A stretch of DNA of 64,000 nt from Bacteroidota bacterium (GTDB taxonomy: Bacteria > Bacteroidota > Bacteroidia > Flavobacteriales > Flavobacteriaceae), in contig JAEYTL010000037.1 of NCBI GenBank assembly GCA_023434025.1, positions 62,001 to 126,000 of the forward strand. Direction: 5' to 3'. Below, piece by piece: positions 9,285 through 18,256 of the stretch. Position numbers and translations under genes: made by a program. The number at the start of each line of letters is the position of its first letter. The stretch's first letter is position 1. Below the pieces are notes generated by a model. The model saw nothing but the letters and a program-made list of their open reading frames with translations, searched no databases and had not been told where the DNA came from.

Positions 9285-10820
9285 TTATTTTTTAAACATC
9301 TTACTCAAAATTCCCAAAGCTCCCCGGATAAAAGTAGCACTCGTTAGTACTTTAACTACCGGATCCTGGGCAGAGCTTCTTCTGGAAGTGCTTTTTGCAG
9401 TGGTTTGTTTCGCTTCTTTTTGCTTGGCTTCTTCTGCTTTTTGAGCCGCTGCAGCTTCTTCTGCGGCAGTGATTTTTTGATTCAAAATTTCAAAAGCACT
9501 TTCGCGGTCAATGACTTCGTTGTATTTTTTAGCTAATTTAGAACCCGATATATGGGAGTCGATTTCCTGTTGAGTCAGTACATCCATCCGGCTCATCGGT
9601 GCCCTGAGCATGGTGGCAACCAACGGGGTTGGAATCCCTTTTTCGTTCAAAGCGGTCACAAAGGCCTCTCCGATTCCGAGTTGTGTAATCACTTCGTCTG
9701 TTTTGTAATAATCGGATAATGGGTAATTCTCCGCTGTCATTTTGATGGCTTTCCGGTCATTTGCCGTAAAAGCCCTCAGAGCATGCTGGATTTTTAACCC
9801 CAGCTGACTTAAAACCCCGGCCGGAATATCCTGCGGATTTTGAGTGATAAAATAAATACCGATGCCTTTGGAGCGAATCAGTTTGACGATGGTTTCAATC
9901 TGATCCTGCAACGCTTTGCTGGCCTGGTCAAAAATCAAATGGGCTTCGTCTATAAAAATAACCAGTTCCGGTCTGCCGGCATCACCCTGTTCGGGCATCG
10001 TGCTGTAAATTTCGGCCAACAGGCTCAGCATAAACGTAGAGAACAGCTTGGGTTTGTCCTGAATATCCGTCAGGCGGATGATGTTTACATAGCCATTGCC
10101 GTTTTCGTCAATCCGCATTAGATCATTGATGTCAAAAGATAATTCGCCAAAAAACAAATCGGCTCCCTGCTGCTCCAGTTCAATGATCTTTCGCAAAATA
10201 GATCCTGTGGAAGAAGTAGAAATCCTGCCGTATTCTTTTTCAATTTCGGCTTTACCCTCTTCGGTAATATATTGCAGTACTTTTTTAAAGTCTTTTAAAT
10301 CCAGCAGAGGTAAATGATGATCGTCGCAGTATTTAAAAATTACCGCTACCACACCGCCTTGTGTATCGTTTAAATCTAAAATTCTTGAAAACAAAACCGG
10401 CCCGAATTCAGAAACGGTTGCCCGTAGCCGAACGCCATTCTGTTTGGAAATGGTCATCAGTTCTACCGGAAATCCTTTGGTTTCATAGCCCAGATTGATT
10501 TTTTCATGGCGTTCCGTAATAAAGGGCTGTTCTATACCCGGCATGGCAATACCGGAAAAATCCCCTTTAATGTCCATCATCAGCACCGGAATGCCGTTTT
10601 GCGATAATTGTTCAGAAAGCACCTGAATGGTTTTGGTTTTTCCGGTTCCGGTGGCTCCGGCAATCAGGCCGTGGCGGTTCAGGGTTTTCAGGGCAATGTT
10701 TACATGGGCTTCGCCGCCAACGGGAGCACCGTTTAACATGGCTCCTCCTAGGGTTATAAAATCACCTTTGCAGGTATATCCGTTTATAATGTGGTTGCTG
10801 AATTCTTCGGCTTTAGACAT
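9285..10820 (-). CDS. HerA-like ATPase (DUF853)
   Basis: Soluble ATPase of 511 residues of the HerA/FtsK superfamily, DUF853 group. Walker A GATGTGKT is at residues 55-62, Walker B ends LVIFIDEAHLIFD, and a sensor-like FITQNPQDIP follows. The C-terminal ~80 residues are Ala/Glu/Lys-rich (AAEEAAAAQKAEEAKQKEAKQ), likely a coiled linker, before a short terminal helix. The family is widespread; a DNA-translocase role is inferred by homology, not shown. The start is 20 bases after a TACATTTG box. Confidence 0.85.
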   Translation of the reverse strand: MSKAEEFSNHIINGYTCKGDFITLGGAMLNGAPVGGEAHVNIALKTLNRHGLIAGATGTGKTKTIQVLSEQLSQNGIPVLMMDIKGDFSGIAMPGIEQPFITERHEKINLGYETKGFPVELMTISKQNGVRLRATVSEFGPVLFSRILDLNDTQGGVVAVIFKYCDDHHLPLLDLKDFKKVLQYITEEGKAEIEKEYGRISTSSTGSILRKIIELEQQGADLFFGELSFDINDLMRIDENGNGYVNIIRLTDIQDKPKLFSTFMLSLLAEIYSTMPEQGDAGRPELVIFIDEAHLIFDQASKALQDQIETIVKLIRSKGIGIYFITQNPQDIPAGVLSQLGLKIQHALRAFTANDRKAIKMTAENYPLSDYYKTDEVITQLGIGEAFVTALNEKGIPTPLVATMLRAPMSRMDVLTQQEIDSHISGSKLAKKYNEVIDRESAFEILNQKITAAEEAAAAQKAEEAKQKEAKQTTAKSTSRRSSAQDPVVKVLTSATFIRGALGILSKMFKK

Positions 10821-10839
10821 GGTTTTTAAATTTATATTT

Positions 10840-10847
10840 CAAATGTA
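10840..10847 (-). promoter_or_regulatory. -7 promoter box (TACATTTG), minus strand
   Basis: TAnnTTTG match 20 bases upstream of the HerA-like ATPase start codon. No clear -33 box. Confidence 0.4.
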
Positions 10848-10886
10848 CTAAACGAAAATAAATAATATCTATTTATAATTTAGTTT

Positions 10887-11123
10887 TTAATCATTAGAAA
10901 ATTCAAAATTAAAAAGTTCTTTAGGAGGTAAATTCAATCCTTTTGCAATAGCAAAAATTGTTCCTAATGAAGGGGCATGTTCGCCGTTTAAAACTCTGTA
11001 AACTTGTTTAGGTTCTAATTTGCCAATAGAAGCAACAGTCATGGCATCCGTGTTGTGTTTAACCAAAAGATGTTTTAAATTATGGCCGAAAGCGATAAGG
11101 TATTTTTTTTTTAATTCTTTCAT
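10887..11123 (-). CDS. XRE-type helix-turn-helix regulator
   Basis: A 78-residue single-domain DNA-binding protein. The HTH core is around MTVASIGKLEPKQVYRVLNG, followed by the XRE helix-4 pattern HAPSLGTIFAIAKGLNLPPKELF. It lies 161 bases downstream of the nuclease-metallopeptidase gene on the same strand. XRE regulators paired with ImmA/IrrE-type peptidases are a known arrangement in mobile elements and stress switches: the peptidase cleaves the repressor. That partnership is an inference here. Confidence 0.8.
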   Translation of the reverse strand: MKELKKKYLIAFGHNLKHLLVKHNTDAMTVASIGKLEPKQVYRVLNGEHAPSLGTIFAIAKGLNLPPKELFNFEFSND

Positions 11124-11284
11124 AGAGTATGTTTGTTACAATGAATTTTGATAAAAAATATCAAAATTAAATCCAAAGGTAATAAAAAACTATGCATATT
11201 TCTTTGATATACATATTGTTCTAAAAAATTATTTGAAGTTGAATTTGGGCACTATAGCTGATACTCTGATTTTAATTACAGACC

Positions 11285-12562
11285 TTAAACAAAATGACTT
11301 TCTTTATATTCCTGAATAAGTTGTCCAATGGATTTAGTAGAGAATCTTTCTTTTAAAAATCTTTGTTCTTTCATCCTATAAATTAAAGTTGTTTTGGATG
11401 TATTGAATCTATCTACCAATCGTGTCAAAATGCTATTGAATACTTTATAGGTTTTAAAATCATCATTCAATATTATCACATCTTTGCTCAAACCAATTTT
11501 ATTTTGGGCATCAAAAATACGAGCTAAGAGTGAAGTCTTATTGAGTATTATAGATGCTGCAAAATAATTGGCCTGCCATTCAATCCATCTTCTGGGGTTA
11601 TTTAATGGATATGAATCAATGTGAAAATCATTTTGTGAATCCTCAAAACTATCATACGTGATTTGATTGATAGTTAATTTTTGATGTAAAAGGAAATGGC
11701 CGAACTCATGGCACAGTACAAAGAGATGTCTGTTTGTATTCTTTACTGATGGATGGATTGCAATAATTCTTTCGGTTATATTGCAGGCTCCAAGAAAATA
11801 AGCAGTTCTTGGCAATTCTTGTATTTCTATATTATATTCTGTTTTTAGATACTCTTCTACCATTTCAACATTAATTCCTTCTGCATTGATAAGGATATCA
11901 GGATTCATTTTGTCAAGTTCCATATTAGCAATTTCTTCAATTGATACTTTGTTTAATTTATCAATATTATAAGAAACACTTGGGACATCATCTGAAAAAG
12001 ATTTGAGAATAGCATGGTCGATAATTTTTGACATCCCAATTATACCTTCGTCCAAGAAAACAGCATTTATACTTTCACGTTTAATAGGAATTTTAAACAT
12101 ATCTTCTGTTCTACTTTTTCTGTAAAGAACTATTCTTGTATTATCAACATCAGCCTCTATTACCATCATACCCTTAGAACTGGCAAAATTATATGCTGCT
12201 TCCTGCAAAGGAGAATTAGATATAAAAATTGCTTTTACATTTACACCTGCTACTTGCTGAATTTTACTGTGAAAATCTTCGACTTTGCTTATGGGGACAC
12301 GGTGCTTGTAATCCTTACATTCAATAATATAAATCATCGAATATCTATCAGCACCAGGAGGCCAAATTTCAATAGTCAAGTCAAATACAATATTTTTTTG
12401 TCTATCACGAGAGAAAAGTTTTGCTTTTGGAATTATGCGAATACTATTTGGAGGTAAATATAAAACATCATTCTCTATCAATTTAGTGATAATTCCTAAG
12501 GCCTTTTCTTCAAAGGCATCTCCTTTTGCTACGGTACTTAACTTTAAGTTTTTTATTTCCAT
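11285..12562 (-). CDS. Mrr-like nuclease domain fused to ImmA/IrrE metallopeptidase
   Basis: A 425-residue two-domain protein. Residues ~10-150 carry a PD-(D/E)XK pattern: D61 in VFDLTIEI, E81-x-K83 in IIECKDY and Q120xxxY124 in LQEAAYNFA, as in Mrr-type restriction endonucleases. Residues ~230-350 hold an ImmA/IrrE (DUF955) zinc peptidase with H285EFGH289 in LCHEFGHFLLHQ and downstream EWQANYFAASIIL, whose Glu would be the third zinc ligand. Both active sites appear intact. The gene is AT-rich compared with the ATPase downstream. It is upstream of a lone XRE regulator, suggesting a nuclease released or relieved by proteolysis, possibly a defence or stress module. Function inferred, not known. 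Confidence 0.75.
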   Translation of the reverse strand: MEIKNLKLSTVAKGDAFEEKALGIITKLIENDVLYLPPNSIRIIPKAKLFSRDRQKNIVFDLTIEIWPPGADRYSMIYIIECKDYKHRVPISKVEDFHSKIQQVAGVNVKAIFISNSPLQEAAYNFASSKGMMVIEADVDNTRIVLYRKSRTEDMFKIPIKRESINAVFLDEGIIGMSKIIDHAILKSFSDDVPSVSYNIDKLNKVSIEEIANMELDKMNPDILINAEGINVEMVEEYLKTEYNIEIQELPRTAYFLGACNITERIIAIHPSVKNTNRHLFVLCHEFGHFLLHQKLTINQITYDSFEDSQNDFHIDSYPLNNPRRWIEWQANYFAASIILNKTSLLARIFDAQNKIGLSKDVIILNDDFKTYKVFNSILTRLVDRFNTSKTTLIYRMKEQRFLKERFSTKSIGQLIQEYKESHFV

Positions 12563-13079
12563 AATGTAAAAATATGAAAAAGCGATAGTATGTTATAGGT
12601 AATTCAAGATAGGTTATTAACTGAATTGTTTACATAATGTGTTGATAAACAACTAAAAAAACATTATTAGTATTCTTAATCGATTCAGGTAAATGTTACT
12701 CGTCTATAGTGCCTAACATAAACATTTGGAGATGTGTTAAGCGAATTATTTTGATAATAAATGTTTAGAAATACACCAAAACTTTCAAATTATATCTAAA
12801 AACAGATTATGAGTTAATAGTTCATTAAAAACACTTTTTGTTTTTGAGAAAATTAAATTAAAAACGCATGTACTCACTGTTTTTTGTTAAAAGCTTGTGT
12901 GTTGAATTCTAGAATTCAACACACAAGCTTTTTTATAAATTGATAAAGTTTTATAGATTTACACTTTGATATCTTTAGAATTATTTGATGTAAAAAACAG
13001 AAAATAACTCGGTGTGAATATTTTTGATAGAGAGCTTACACTTCAATTATACTATACTCAAAATCTTTAATTAAAATTT
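12563..13079. other. 517-base AT-rich intergenic region between divergent genes
   Basis: No coding frame is convincing. It holds upstream sequences of the minus-strand nuclease-peptidase gene and the plus-strand sigma factor, a 44-bp exact palindrome (12889-12932), and at 12704-12713 the 10-mer CTATAGTGCC, whose inverted copy is at 11248-11257 beyond the other end of the nuclease-peptidase gene. No clear -33/-7 promoter is seen for the sigma factor. Confidence 0.6.
12889..12932. repeat. 44-bp perfect palindrome
   Basis: Every base from 12889 to 12932 pairs with its mirror across the 12910/12911 axis. Each arm reads AAAAGCTTGTGTGTTGAATTCT and its complement, with no spacer. On the plus strand a T-run follows (T up to 12934). 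As RNA it would form a ~20-bp hairpin with a minimal loop, which could terminate transcripts from either side. As DNA it could be extruded as a cruciform or bound by a dimeric protein. Confidence 0.9.
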
Positions 13080-13637
13080 ATGTACGATTCAAATAAATAT
13101 GAGTTAAATCAAAAAGAATATAAAATTCTTTTTGACAAGCATTACACTTCACTTTGTCTATTTGCCAATAAGTATGTTGAAAATTTAGATGTTTCGAAAG
13201 ATATAGTTCAAAATGTATTCATAAAAATTTGGGAAAAGAAGATAGAGTTTCAAACTGAAGTGACTGTGAAATCATATTTATATACATCTATAAAAAATAA
13301 ATCTCTAGATTATTTAAAAAGTACGCATGTTAAAAAAATTGATAATTATTCAATTACCGACTTACAAAAGCTCGAAAAAGAATCTACATTTATAAGTGAA
13401 GTTGTTATTTCCGAATCATCAAGTATAATTGAAAAAGCTATAAACACTCTTCCAAATAAATGTGCACAGATAGTAAGATTAAGTATAAAAAACTTGACTA
13501 ATGCTGAAATAGCAGAAGAACTTTCTATTTCTATTAATACTGTAAAAGCACAAAAGAAAATTGCTTATAAGCGTTTGAAACCGATTTTGAAGAATTATTT
13601 TATACTCATTGCTTTTGCATTCAACACGCCTAATTAA
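13080..13637 (+). CDS. FecI-like ECF RNA polymerase sigma factor
   Basis: A 185-residue ECF sigma-70 factor. Region 2 is seen in FDKHYTSLCLFANKYVENLDVSKDIVQNVFIKIWEK, and region 4 in INTLPNKCAQIVRLSIKNLTNAEIAEELSISINTVKAQKKIAYKRLK, whose recognition helix is ISINTVKAQKKIAYKRL. It is followed 68 bases later by its likely anti-sigma partner FecR and then a SusC receptor bearing an STN domain, the classic trans-envelope switch for inducible nutrient uptake. Codon use is strongly AT-rich compared with the SusC barrel downstream. Confidence 0.92.
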   Translation: MYDSNKYELNQKEYKILFDKHYTSLCLFANKYVENLDVSKDIVQNVFIKIWEKKIEFQTEVTVKSYLYTSIKNKSLDYLKSTHVKKIDNYSITDLQKLEKESTFISEVVISESSSIIEKAINTLPNKCAQIVRLSIKNLTNAEIAEELSISINTVKAQKKIAYKRLKPILKNYFILIAFAFNTPN

Positions 13638-13705
13638 TTTTATAAAAAAAAATTAACCCTCTTTTAACTTTTTGTCGTCCTAGCAATAACTTACAATTTT
13701 ATTGC

Positions 13706-14866
13706 ATGGATGTTTTTAACGAAATAATAAAATTATCTAATAGTATTGCGTCTTCACTTCTAAGAGATAAATCTCCTGAGGATTTAGAAAATTCTCAATT
13801 ATTTAGTGAAGAAGAAAAAAAATATATTCTTGATAATTTAACTAATGAAAGTCTTATAAAAAAACGACTTAATTTATCTAGTCAAATTAATAAAAAAGAA
13901 GACTGGAACAAAATTAGAGGGAAAATTAATGTTCCTGTCTTTAAATTAAACTTTAAAAAATATGCTGCTGTTGCCGCAATATTCGCTTTATTTATTTCAA
14001 TACCATACCTATATCTTCAAGATGATAGTGACAAAAACAAAAATATACCAATAGTTTTAAATTCTGTTGAACCGGGTTCCAATAAAGCTATTTTAACTTT
14101 AGAAGATGGTTCTGAAGTTGTTTTAGAGAAAGGTAGTTTATACAAAAACAAGACAATAACAAGTAACGGTGAAGAATTAGTTTATAATAAAGACCCTAAA
14201 AAACCTGAAATCAAATACAATCACTTAACTGTTCCTAGGGGGGGGCAATTTTTTATAAAATTATCAGATGGTACAAAAATATGGTTGAATTCAGAGAGTA
14301 AATTAATATATCAAGTAAGCTTTATCGATGGTGAAACACGCCAAGTTGAGTTAGTTTATGGTGAAGCTTACTTTGATGTATCTCCAAGTTCCGAAAACAA
14401 TGGTTCTAGCTTTAAAGTCATTCATAAAAAACAAGAAATTCAAGTATTAGGAACCCAATTCAATATCAAAGCTTACAGTGATGAAAATAATATTTATACA
14501 ACTTTAGTTGAGGGTAAAATTGCATTAACAGCACAAAAACAAAAGCATATTTTAAAACCAAATCAAAAGGCAAATCTTAATGTAAATGATGATTCTTTTA
14601 CTTTATCAGAGGTTGATGTTTATAACGAAATATCATGGAAGGAAGGAGTGTTTAGTTTTGAAGATAAATCTCTAAAAGAAATTATGGTTGTTCTTTCCAG
14701 ATGGTATGATATTGAAATAGAATTTCAAAACAAATTAATTGAAAAAGAAGAATTTATAGGAGTTTTAGGAAAGAATCAAAATCTAGAAAGTATTTTGATG
14801 AATATAAAGAGTTTTGGAATTATAAAAGATTACAAAATAATGAATAAAAAAGTAATACTATATTAA
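13706..14866 (+). CDS. FecR-type anti-sigma factor
   Basis: A 386-residue inner-membrane regulator. A cytoplasmic N-terminal part (~1-85) would bind the sigma factor. One membrane segment lies at ~88-106 (YAAVAAIFALFISIPYLYL). A periplasmic FecR domain follows (LTVPRGGQFFIKLSDGTKIWLNSESKLIY...GEAYFDV...VLGTQFNIKAY), and then a C-terminal DUF4974 domain (FEDKSLKEIMVVLSRWYDIEIEFQ...). The family receives the signal from the STN domain of a TonB receptor and frees the sigma factor. The gene contains a seven-G run near 14239 but the frame stays open. Confidence 0.92.
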   Translation: MDVFNEIIKLSNSIASSLLRDKSPEDLENSQLFSEEEKKYILDNLTNESLIKKRLNLSSQINKKEDWNKIRGKINVPVFKLNFKKYAAVAAIFALFISIPYLYLQDDSDKNKNIPIVLNSVEPGSNKAILTLEDGSEVVLEKGSLYKNKTITSNGEELVYNKDPKKPEIKYNHLTVPRGGQFFIKLSDGTKIWLNSESKLIYQVSFIDGETRQVELVYGEAYFDVSPSSENNGSSFKVIHKKQEIQVLGTQFNIKAYSDENNIYTTLVEGKIALTAQKQKHILKPNQKANLNVNDDSFTLSEVDVYNEISWKEGVFSFEDKSLKEIMVVLSRWYDIEIEFQNKLIEKEEFIGVLGKNQNLESILMNIKSFGIIKDYKIMNKKVILY

Positions 14867-14871
14867 AAAAA

Positions 14872-14913
14872 GGGAACGAAGTTTATCATTTGGCGATGCT
14901 TCAACTTCGTCCC
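14872..14913 (+). promoter_or_regulatory. Hairpin between fecR-type and susC-type genes
   Basis: GGGAACGAAGTT (14872-14883) can pair with AACTTCGTCCC (14903-14913) with one bulged A, leaving a 19-base loop. There is no T-run after it, so it is more likely an mRNA-processing or attenuation element between the regulatory genes and the highly expressed receptor gene than a simple terminator. Inference from structure only. Confidence 0.5.
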
Positions 14914-14959
14914 TAGAGCGATTTAATTAAACTAATGTCTAACCAAAACATGCAAATTT

Positions 14960-17900
14960 ATGAAATTAAAATTTATTAAAATCCGTTACTTGAATCCAAA
15001 ACGGTCATTGTTAACGATTATGAAAACCTTTATTTTCCTTTTCTGTACCACAGTATTTAGCTTTACTTCTGAAATAGCTTTTTCTCAGAAAAAGGTAGTT
15101 ATTAATAAAGATCAAATAGTCTCAGTTGATCAAGTATTTAAAATTATAAAACTTCAAACAGACTACAAGTTTATTTATCCAAAAAAGTTATTTAAAAACT
15201 CACAAAAAATTCAACTCAAAAAAGGTGAAATACTAGTTACAGAATTATTGCAACTAAGTCTATCCAACAACAATTTAAATTTTGAATTAGTAGATGATAA
15301 TACAATAGTGATAAAATCAAAACCCTTTATTTCAAGGTCTAACACATCTAATTCAATTAATCAACAAACAATTTCGGGTATTGTTAGTGATAAAAATGGT
15401 CCACTTCCGGGTGTAACTGTTCTGATCAAAGGCAGATCTACCGGAACCCTTACCGATGAAAACGGGCGTTATTCCATTGAGGCTGACCCTTCGGACGTAC
15501 TGGTGTTTTCGTATATGGGCTATAAAATGGTTGAAATGGCCGTGGCCAACCAGACGGTAATCAATGTTCAGCTGGAAGAAGACACCACACAGTTGAGAGA
15601 GGTTGTGGTTAATGCCGGTTATTATGCCGTAAAAGACAAAGAGCGTACGGGTAGTATTTCGAGAATTACAGCCAGGGATATTGAAACGCAACCGGTAACC
15701 AATGTGCTGGCAACCATGCAGGGGAGAATGGCGGGGGTGAGCATTACCCAAACCAGCGGTGTGCCGGGCAGCGGATTTGATATACAGATCAGGGGTAGAA
15801 ACAGTTTGCGGACCGACGGTAACAGCCCGTTATACATTGTGGACGGAATGCCTCTGGGAACGGAGAGTTTGGGAAACAGCTCTTTTTTGTCCGGTTCCAT
15901 CTTGCCCGGAGCAGGGGTGAATGCCCTCAGCACGCTGAACCCGGCCGATATTGAAAGTATTGAAGTACTGAAAGATGCCGATGCTACCGCCATTTACGGG
16001 TCACGGGGAGCCAACGGCGTGGTATTGATTACCACCAAAAAAGCGAAGGGAGGTAAAACAACGTTTACGGCCAATATGTTTTCGGGAGTAGGACAAATTG
16101 CGAGACGGCTGAACCTGATGAATACGGAACAATACCTGAGTATGCGGCGTCAGGCCTTTGAAAACGACGGGGTAACAACCTACCCGGCCAGTGCTCATGA
16201 CATCAACGGCAATTGGGATCAAAGCCGTTATACCGACTGGCAGAAAGAGCTGATAGGAAACACCTCGCAGCACCGGCAAATGGATGTAGGACTACAGGGA
16301 GGAACAGCGTTGACCAAGTTGTTGTTAAAAGTGACTAATTATCATGAAACATCAGTGTTTCACGGTGACTTTGAGTATAAAAAAACAGCTTTTCAGTTTT
16401 CAGGGAATCACCGTTGTGCCGATCAGCGATTACAGTTGGATTTATCACTCCAATATGTGGTGGATAAAAACGACTTACCGGGTACTGATTTGACCCTGGA
16501 TGCCATTAACCTGGCACCGAATGCCCCGGCTTTGTATGATGAAGAAGGCAATTTGAATTGGGAAAATTCAACATGGAGCAATCCGATACGTCAGAATTTT
16601 GAGGAATATATTGCCAAAACAAATTTTTTAAATGCGGGCGGCTCCATTGCCTATAAACTATTTCCAAACCTGGAATTTAAAACCATGGCGGGTTTTTCTG
16701 ATACCCGTTTGGCGGAAACAAAAATTTCTCCTTCTACCATGTATAATCCTGCTTTGGGGTTAGACAGCTCTTTTTCTTTTTTAATTCAGAACAAGGGGTA
16801 TCAGCAATCGTGGAGTTTAGAACCCCAACTGCATTGGAATATGCATTTTAACAAGAGCAAATTAGACGTGTTGGCTGGGGCTACTTTTCAGGAACGTACT
16901 TTCGGAACACAGGCCCTTCGGGCATTTGGTTTTGCAAATAATAGCCTGATCTATAATATAGCCGCTGCAAATACAATTACGATTTTTAATAACGACAATA
17001 GCGTATATCGTTATAATGCGGTTTTTGGGCGTGTCAATTACACTCTTGACAATAAATACATTGTTAACCTAACAGGACGGCGGGACGGTTCGAGCCGTTT
17101 TGGCCCGGGCAGGCAATTTGCCAATTTTGGAGCAGTAGGAGCGGCTTGGTTGTTTAATAAAGAGGCTTTGTTTGAACAGCACCTGCCATGGTTGAGCTTT
17201 GGCAAACTGCGATCCAGTTATGGCACTACAGGAAGCGACCAGATAGGGAATTATCAGTTTTTAGATACGTTCAGTTCAACCGGTATGCCGTATCAAGGGA
17301 TAATCGGGTTGCAGCCCACCCGTTTGTTTAATCCTGATTTTAGTTGGGAAACCAATACAAAATGGGAGGCAGCAATGGATTTAGGGTTTTTTAACGACAG
17401 AATCTTTTTAACCGCAGCTTATTTTAAAAACAAATCAGGTAATCAACTGGTGGGGATTCCGTTGCCCGGTACAACAGGGTTTACAACAATTCAGTCTAAT
17501 TTTCCGGCAGAGGTAGAAAATACAGGTATTGAATTGGAGTGGCATTCTAAAAATATACAAACCAAAACGTTTTCTTGGGCTACTTCTTTTAACATTACCC
17601 TGCCAAAAAATGAACTGGTTTCGTTTCCGGATCTGGAAAGTTCCACCTTTGCCAATCAGTATGTAGTGGGAGAGCCTCTTAATATACGCATGGTGTATCA
17701 TTACACCGGCATAAATGCAGAGACCGGTTTGTATGAATTTGAGGATTATAACGGAGACGGGATGATTCGTTCGAATGACGACCGGAAAAAATTGGTTGAT
17801 TTAACACCGGACTTCTTTGGAGGGTTACAAAACACGCTGACATATAAAAACTGGCATTTGGATTTCTTATTTCAATTTGTAAAGCAAAAAGCCCCCAACT

Positions 17901-18244
17901 TTAATAATTTTAAATCCATGCCGGGACTCTCGGTCAATCAATCAGTGGATGTGTTGAGTGAAGGACAACCTTTTAGTGCGGGTTTTAATACACAGGCAAC
18001 AAATGCATACACTTTTTACCGCAATAGTAATGCGGCTTTTGACGATGCATCGTTTATACGGTTAAAAAACATTTCATTGAATTATACCGTTCCGACTTCT
18101 TCGGGTTGGGTCTGCAAACTCTATTTGCAAGGGCAAAACCTATTGACTTTTACCAAGTATAAAGGGTTGGATCCGGAAAATTATTCCGGTGTCCGCATAC
18201 CTCCTTTACGGGTATTAACCTTGGGTACACAATTAACTTTTTAA
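14960..18244 (+). CDS. SusC/RagA TonB-linked outer-membrane receptor with STN domain
   Basis: A 1094-residue outer-membrane transporter. In order: signal peptide (~1-43), secretin/TonB STN signalling domain (~45-125, LQTDYKFIYPKKLFKNSQKIQLKKG...), CarboxypepD_reg-like domain (~138-215, GIVSDKNGPLPGVTVLIKG), plug (~225-345, with LYIVDGMPLG and ATAIYGSRGANGVVLITTKK), and a beta-barrel to the C-terminus. The STN domain contacts the periplasmic FecR. SusD follows after 12 bases and an S9 peptidase after that, so peptides are a likely substrate. Base composition changes abruptly near 15400: the signalling N-terminus is as AT-rich as the sigma and FecR genes, while the rest is much GC-richer. Confidence 0.95.
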   Translation: MKLKFIKIRYLNPKRSLLTIMKTFIFLFCTTVFSFTSEIAFSQKKVVINKDQIVSVDQVFKIIKLQTDYKFIYPKKLFKNSQKIQLKKGEILVTELLQLSLSNNNLNFELVDDNTIVIKSKPFISRSNTSNSINQQTISGIVSDKNGPLPGVTVLIKGRSTGTLTDENGRYSIEADPSDVLVFSYMGYKMVEMAVANQTVINVQLEEDTTQLREVVVNAGYYAVKDKERTGSISRITARDIETQPVTNVLATMQGRMAGVSITQTSGVPGSGFDIQIRGRNSLRTDGNSPLYIVDGMPLGTESLGNSSFLSGSILPGAGVNALSTLNPADIESIEVLKDADATAIYGSRGANGVVLITTKKAKGGKTTFTANMFSGVGQIARRLNLMNTEQYLSMRRQAFENDGVTTYPASAHDINGNWDQSRYTDWQKELIGNTSQHRQMDVGLQGGTALTKLLLKVTNYHETSVFHGDFEYKKTAFQFSGNHRCADQRLQLDLSLQYVVDKNDLPGTDLTLDAINLAPNAPALYDEEGNLNWENSTWSNPIRQNFEEYIAKTNFLNAGGSIAYKLFPNLEFKTMAGFSDTRLAETKISPSTMYNPALGLDSSFSFLIQNKGYQQSWSLEPQLHWNMHFNKSKLDVLAGATFQERTFGTQALRAFGFANNSLIYNIAAANTITIFNNDNSVYRYNAVFGRVNYTLDNKYIVNLTGRRDGSSRFGPGRQFANFGAVGAAWLFNKEALFEQHLPWLSFGKLRSSYGTTGSDQIGNYQFLDTFSSTGMPYQGIIGLQPTRLFNPDFSWETNTKWEAAMDLGFFNDRIFLTAAYFKNKSGNQLVGIPLPGTTGFTTIQSNFPAEVENTGIELEWHSKNIQTKTFSWATSFNITLPKNELVSFPDLESSTFANQYVVGEPLNIRMVYHYTGINAETGLYEFEDYNGDGMIRSNDDRKKLVDLTPDFFGGLQNTLTYKNWHLDFLFQFVKQKAPNFNNFKSMPGLSVNQSVDVLSEGQPFSAGFNTQATNAYTFYRNSNAAFDDASFIRLKNISLNYTVPTSSGWVCKLYLQGQNLLTFTKYKGLDPENYSGVRIPPLRVLTLGTQLTF

Positions 18245-18256
18245 AAAAATGCAGTT

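Noticed and set aside
14225..14260. Frameshift at the seven-G run in fecR
   Set aside because: The reading frame continues through it and the FecR motifs on both sides are in the same frame.
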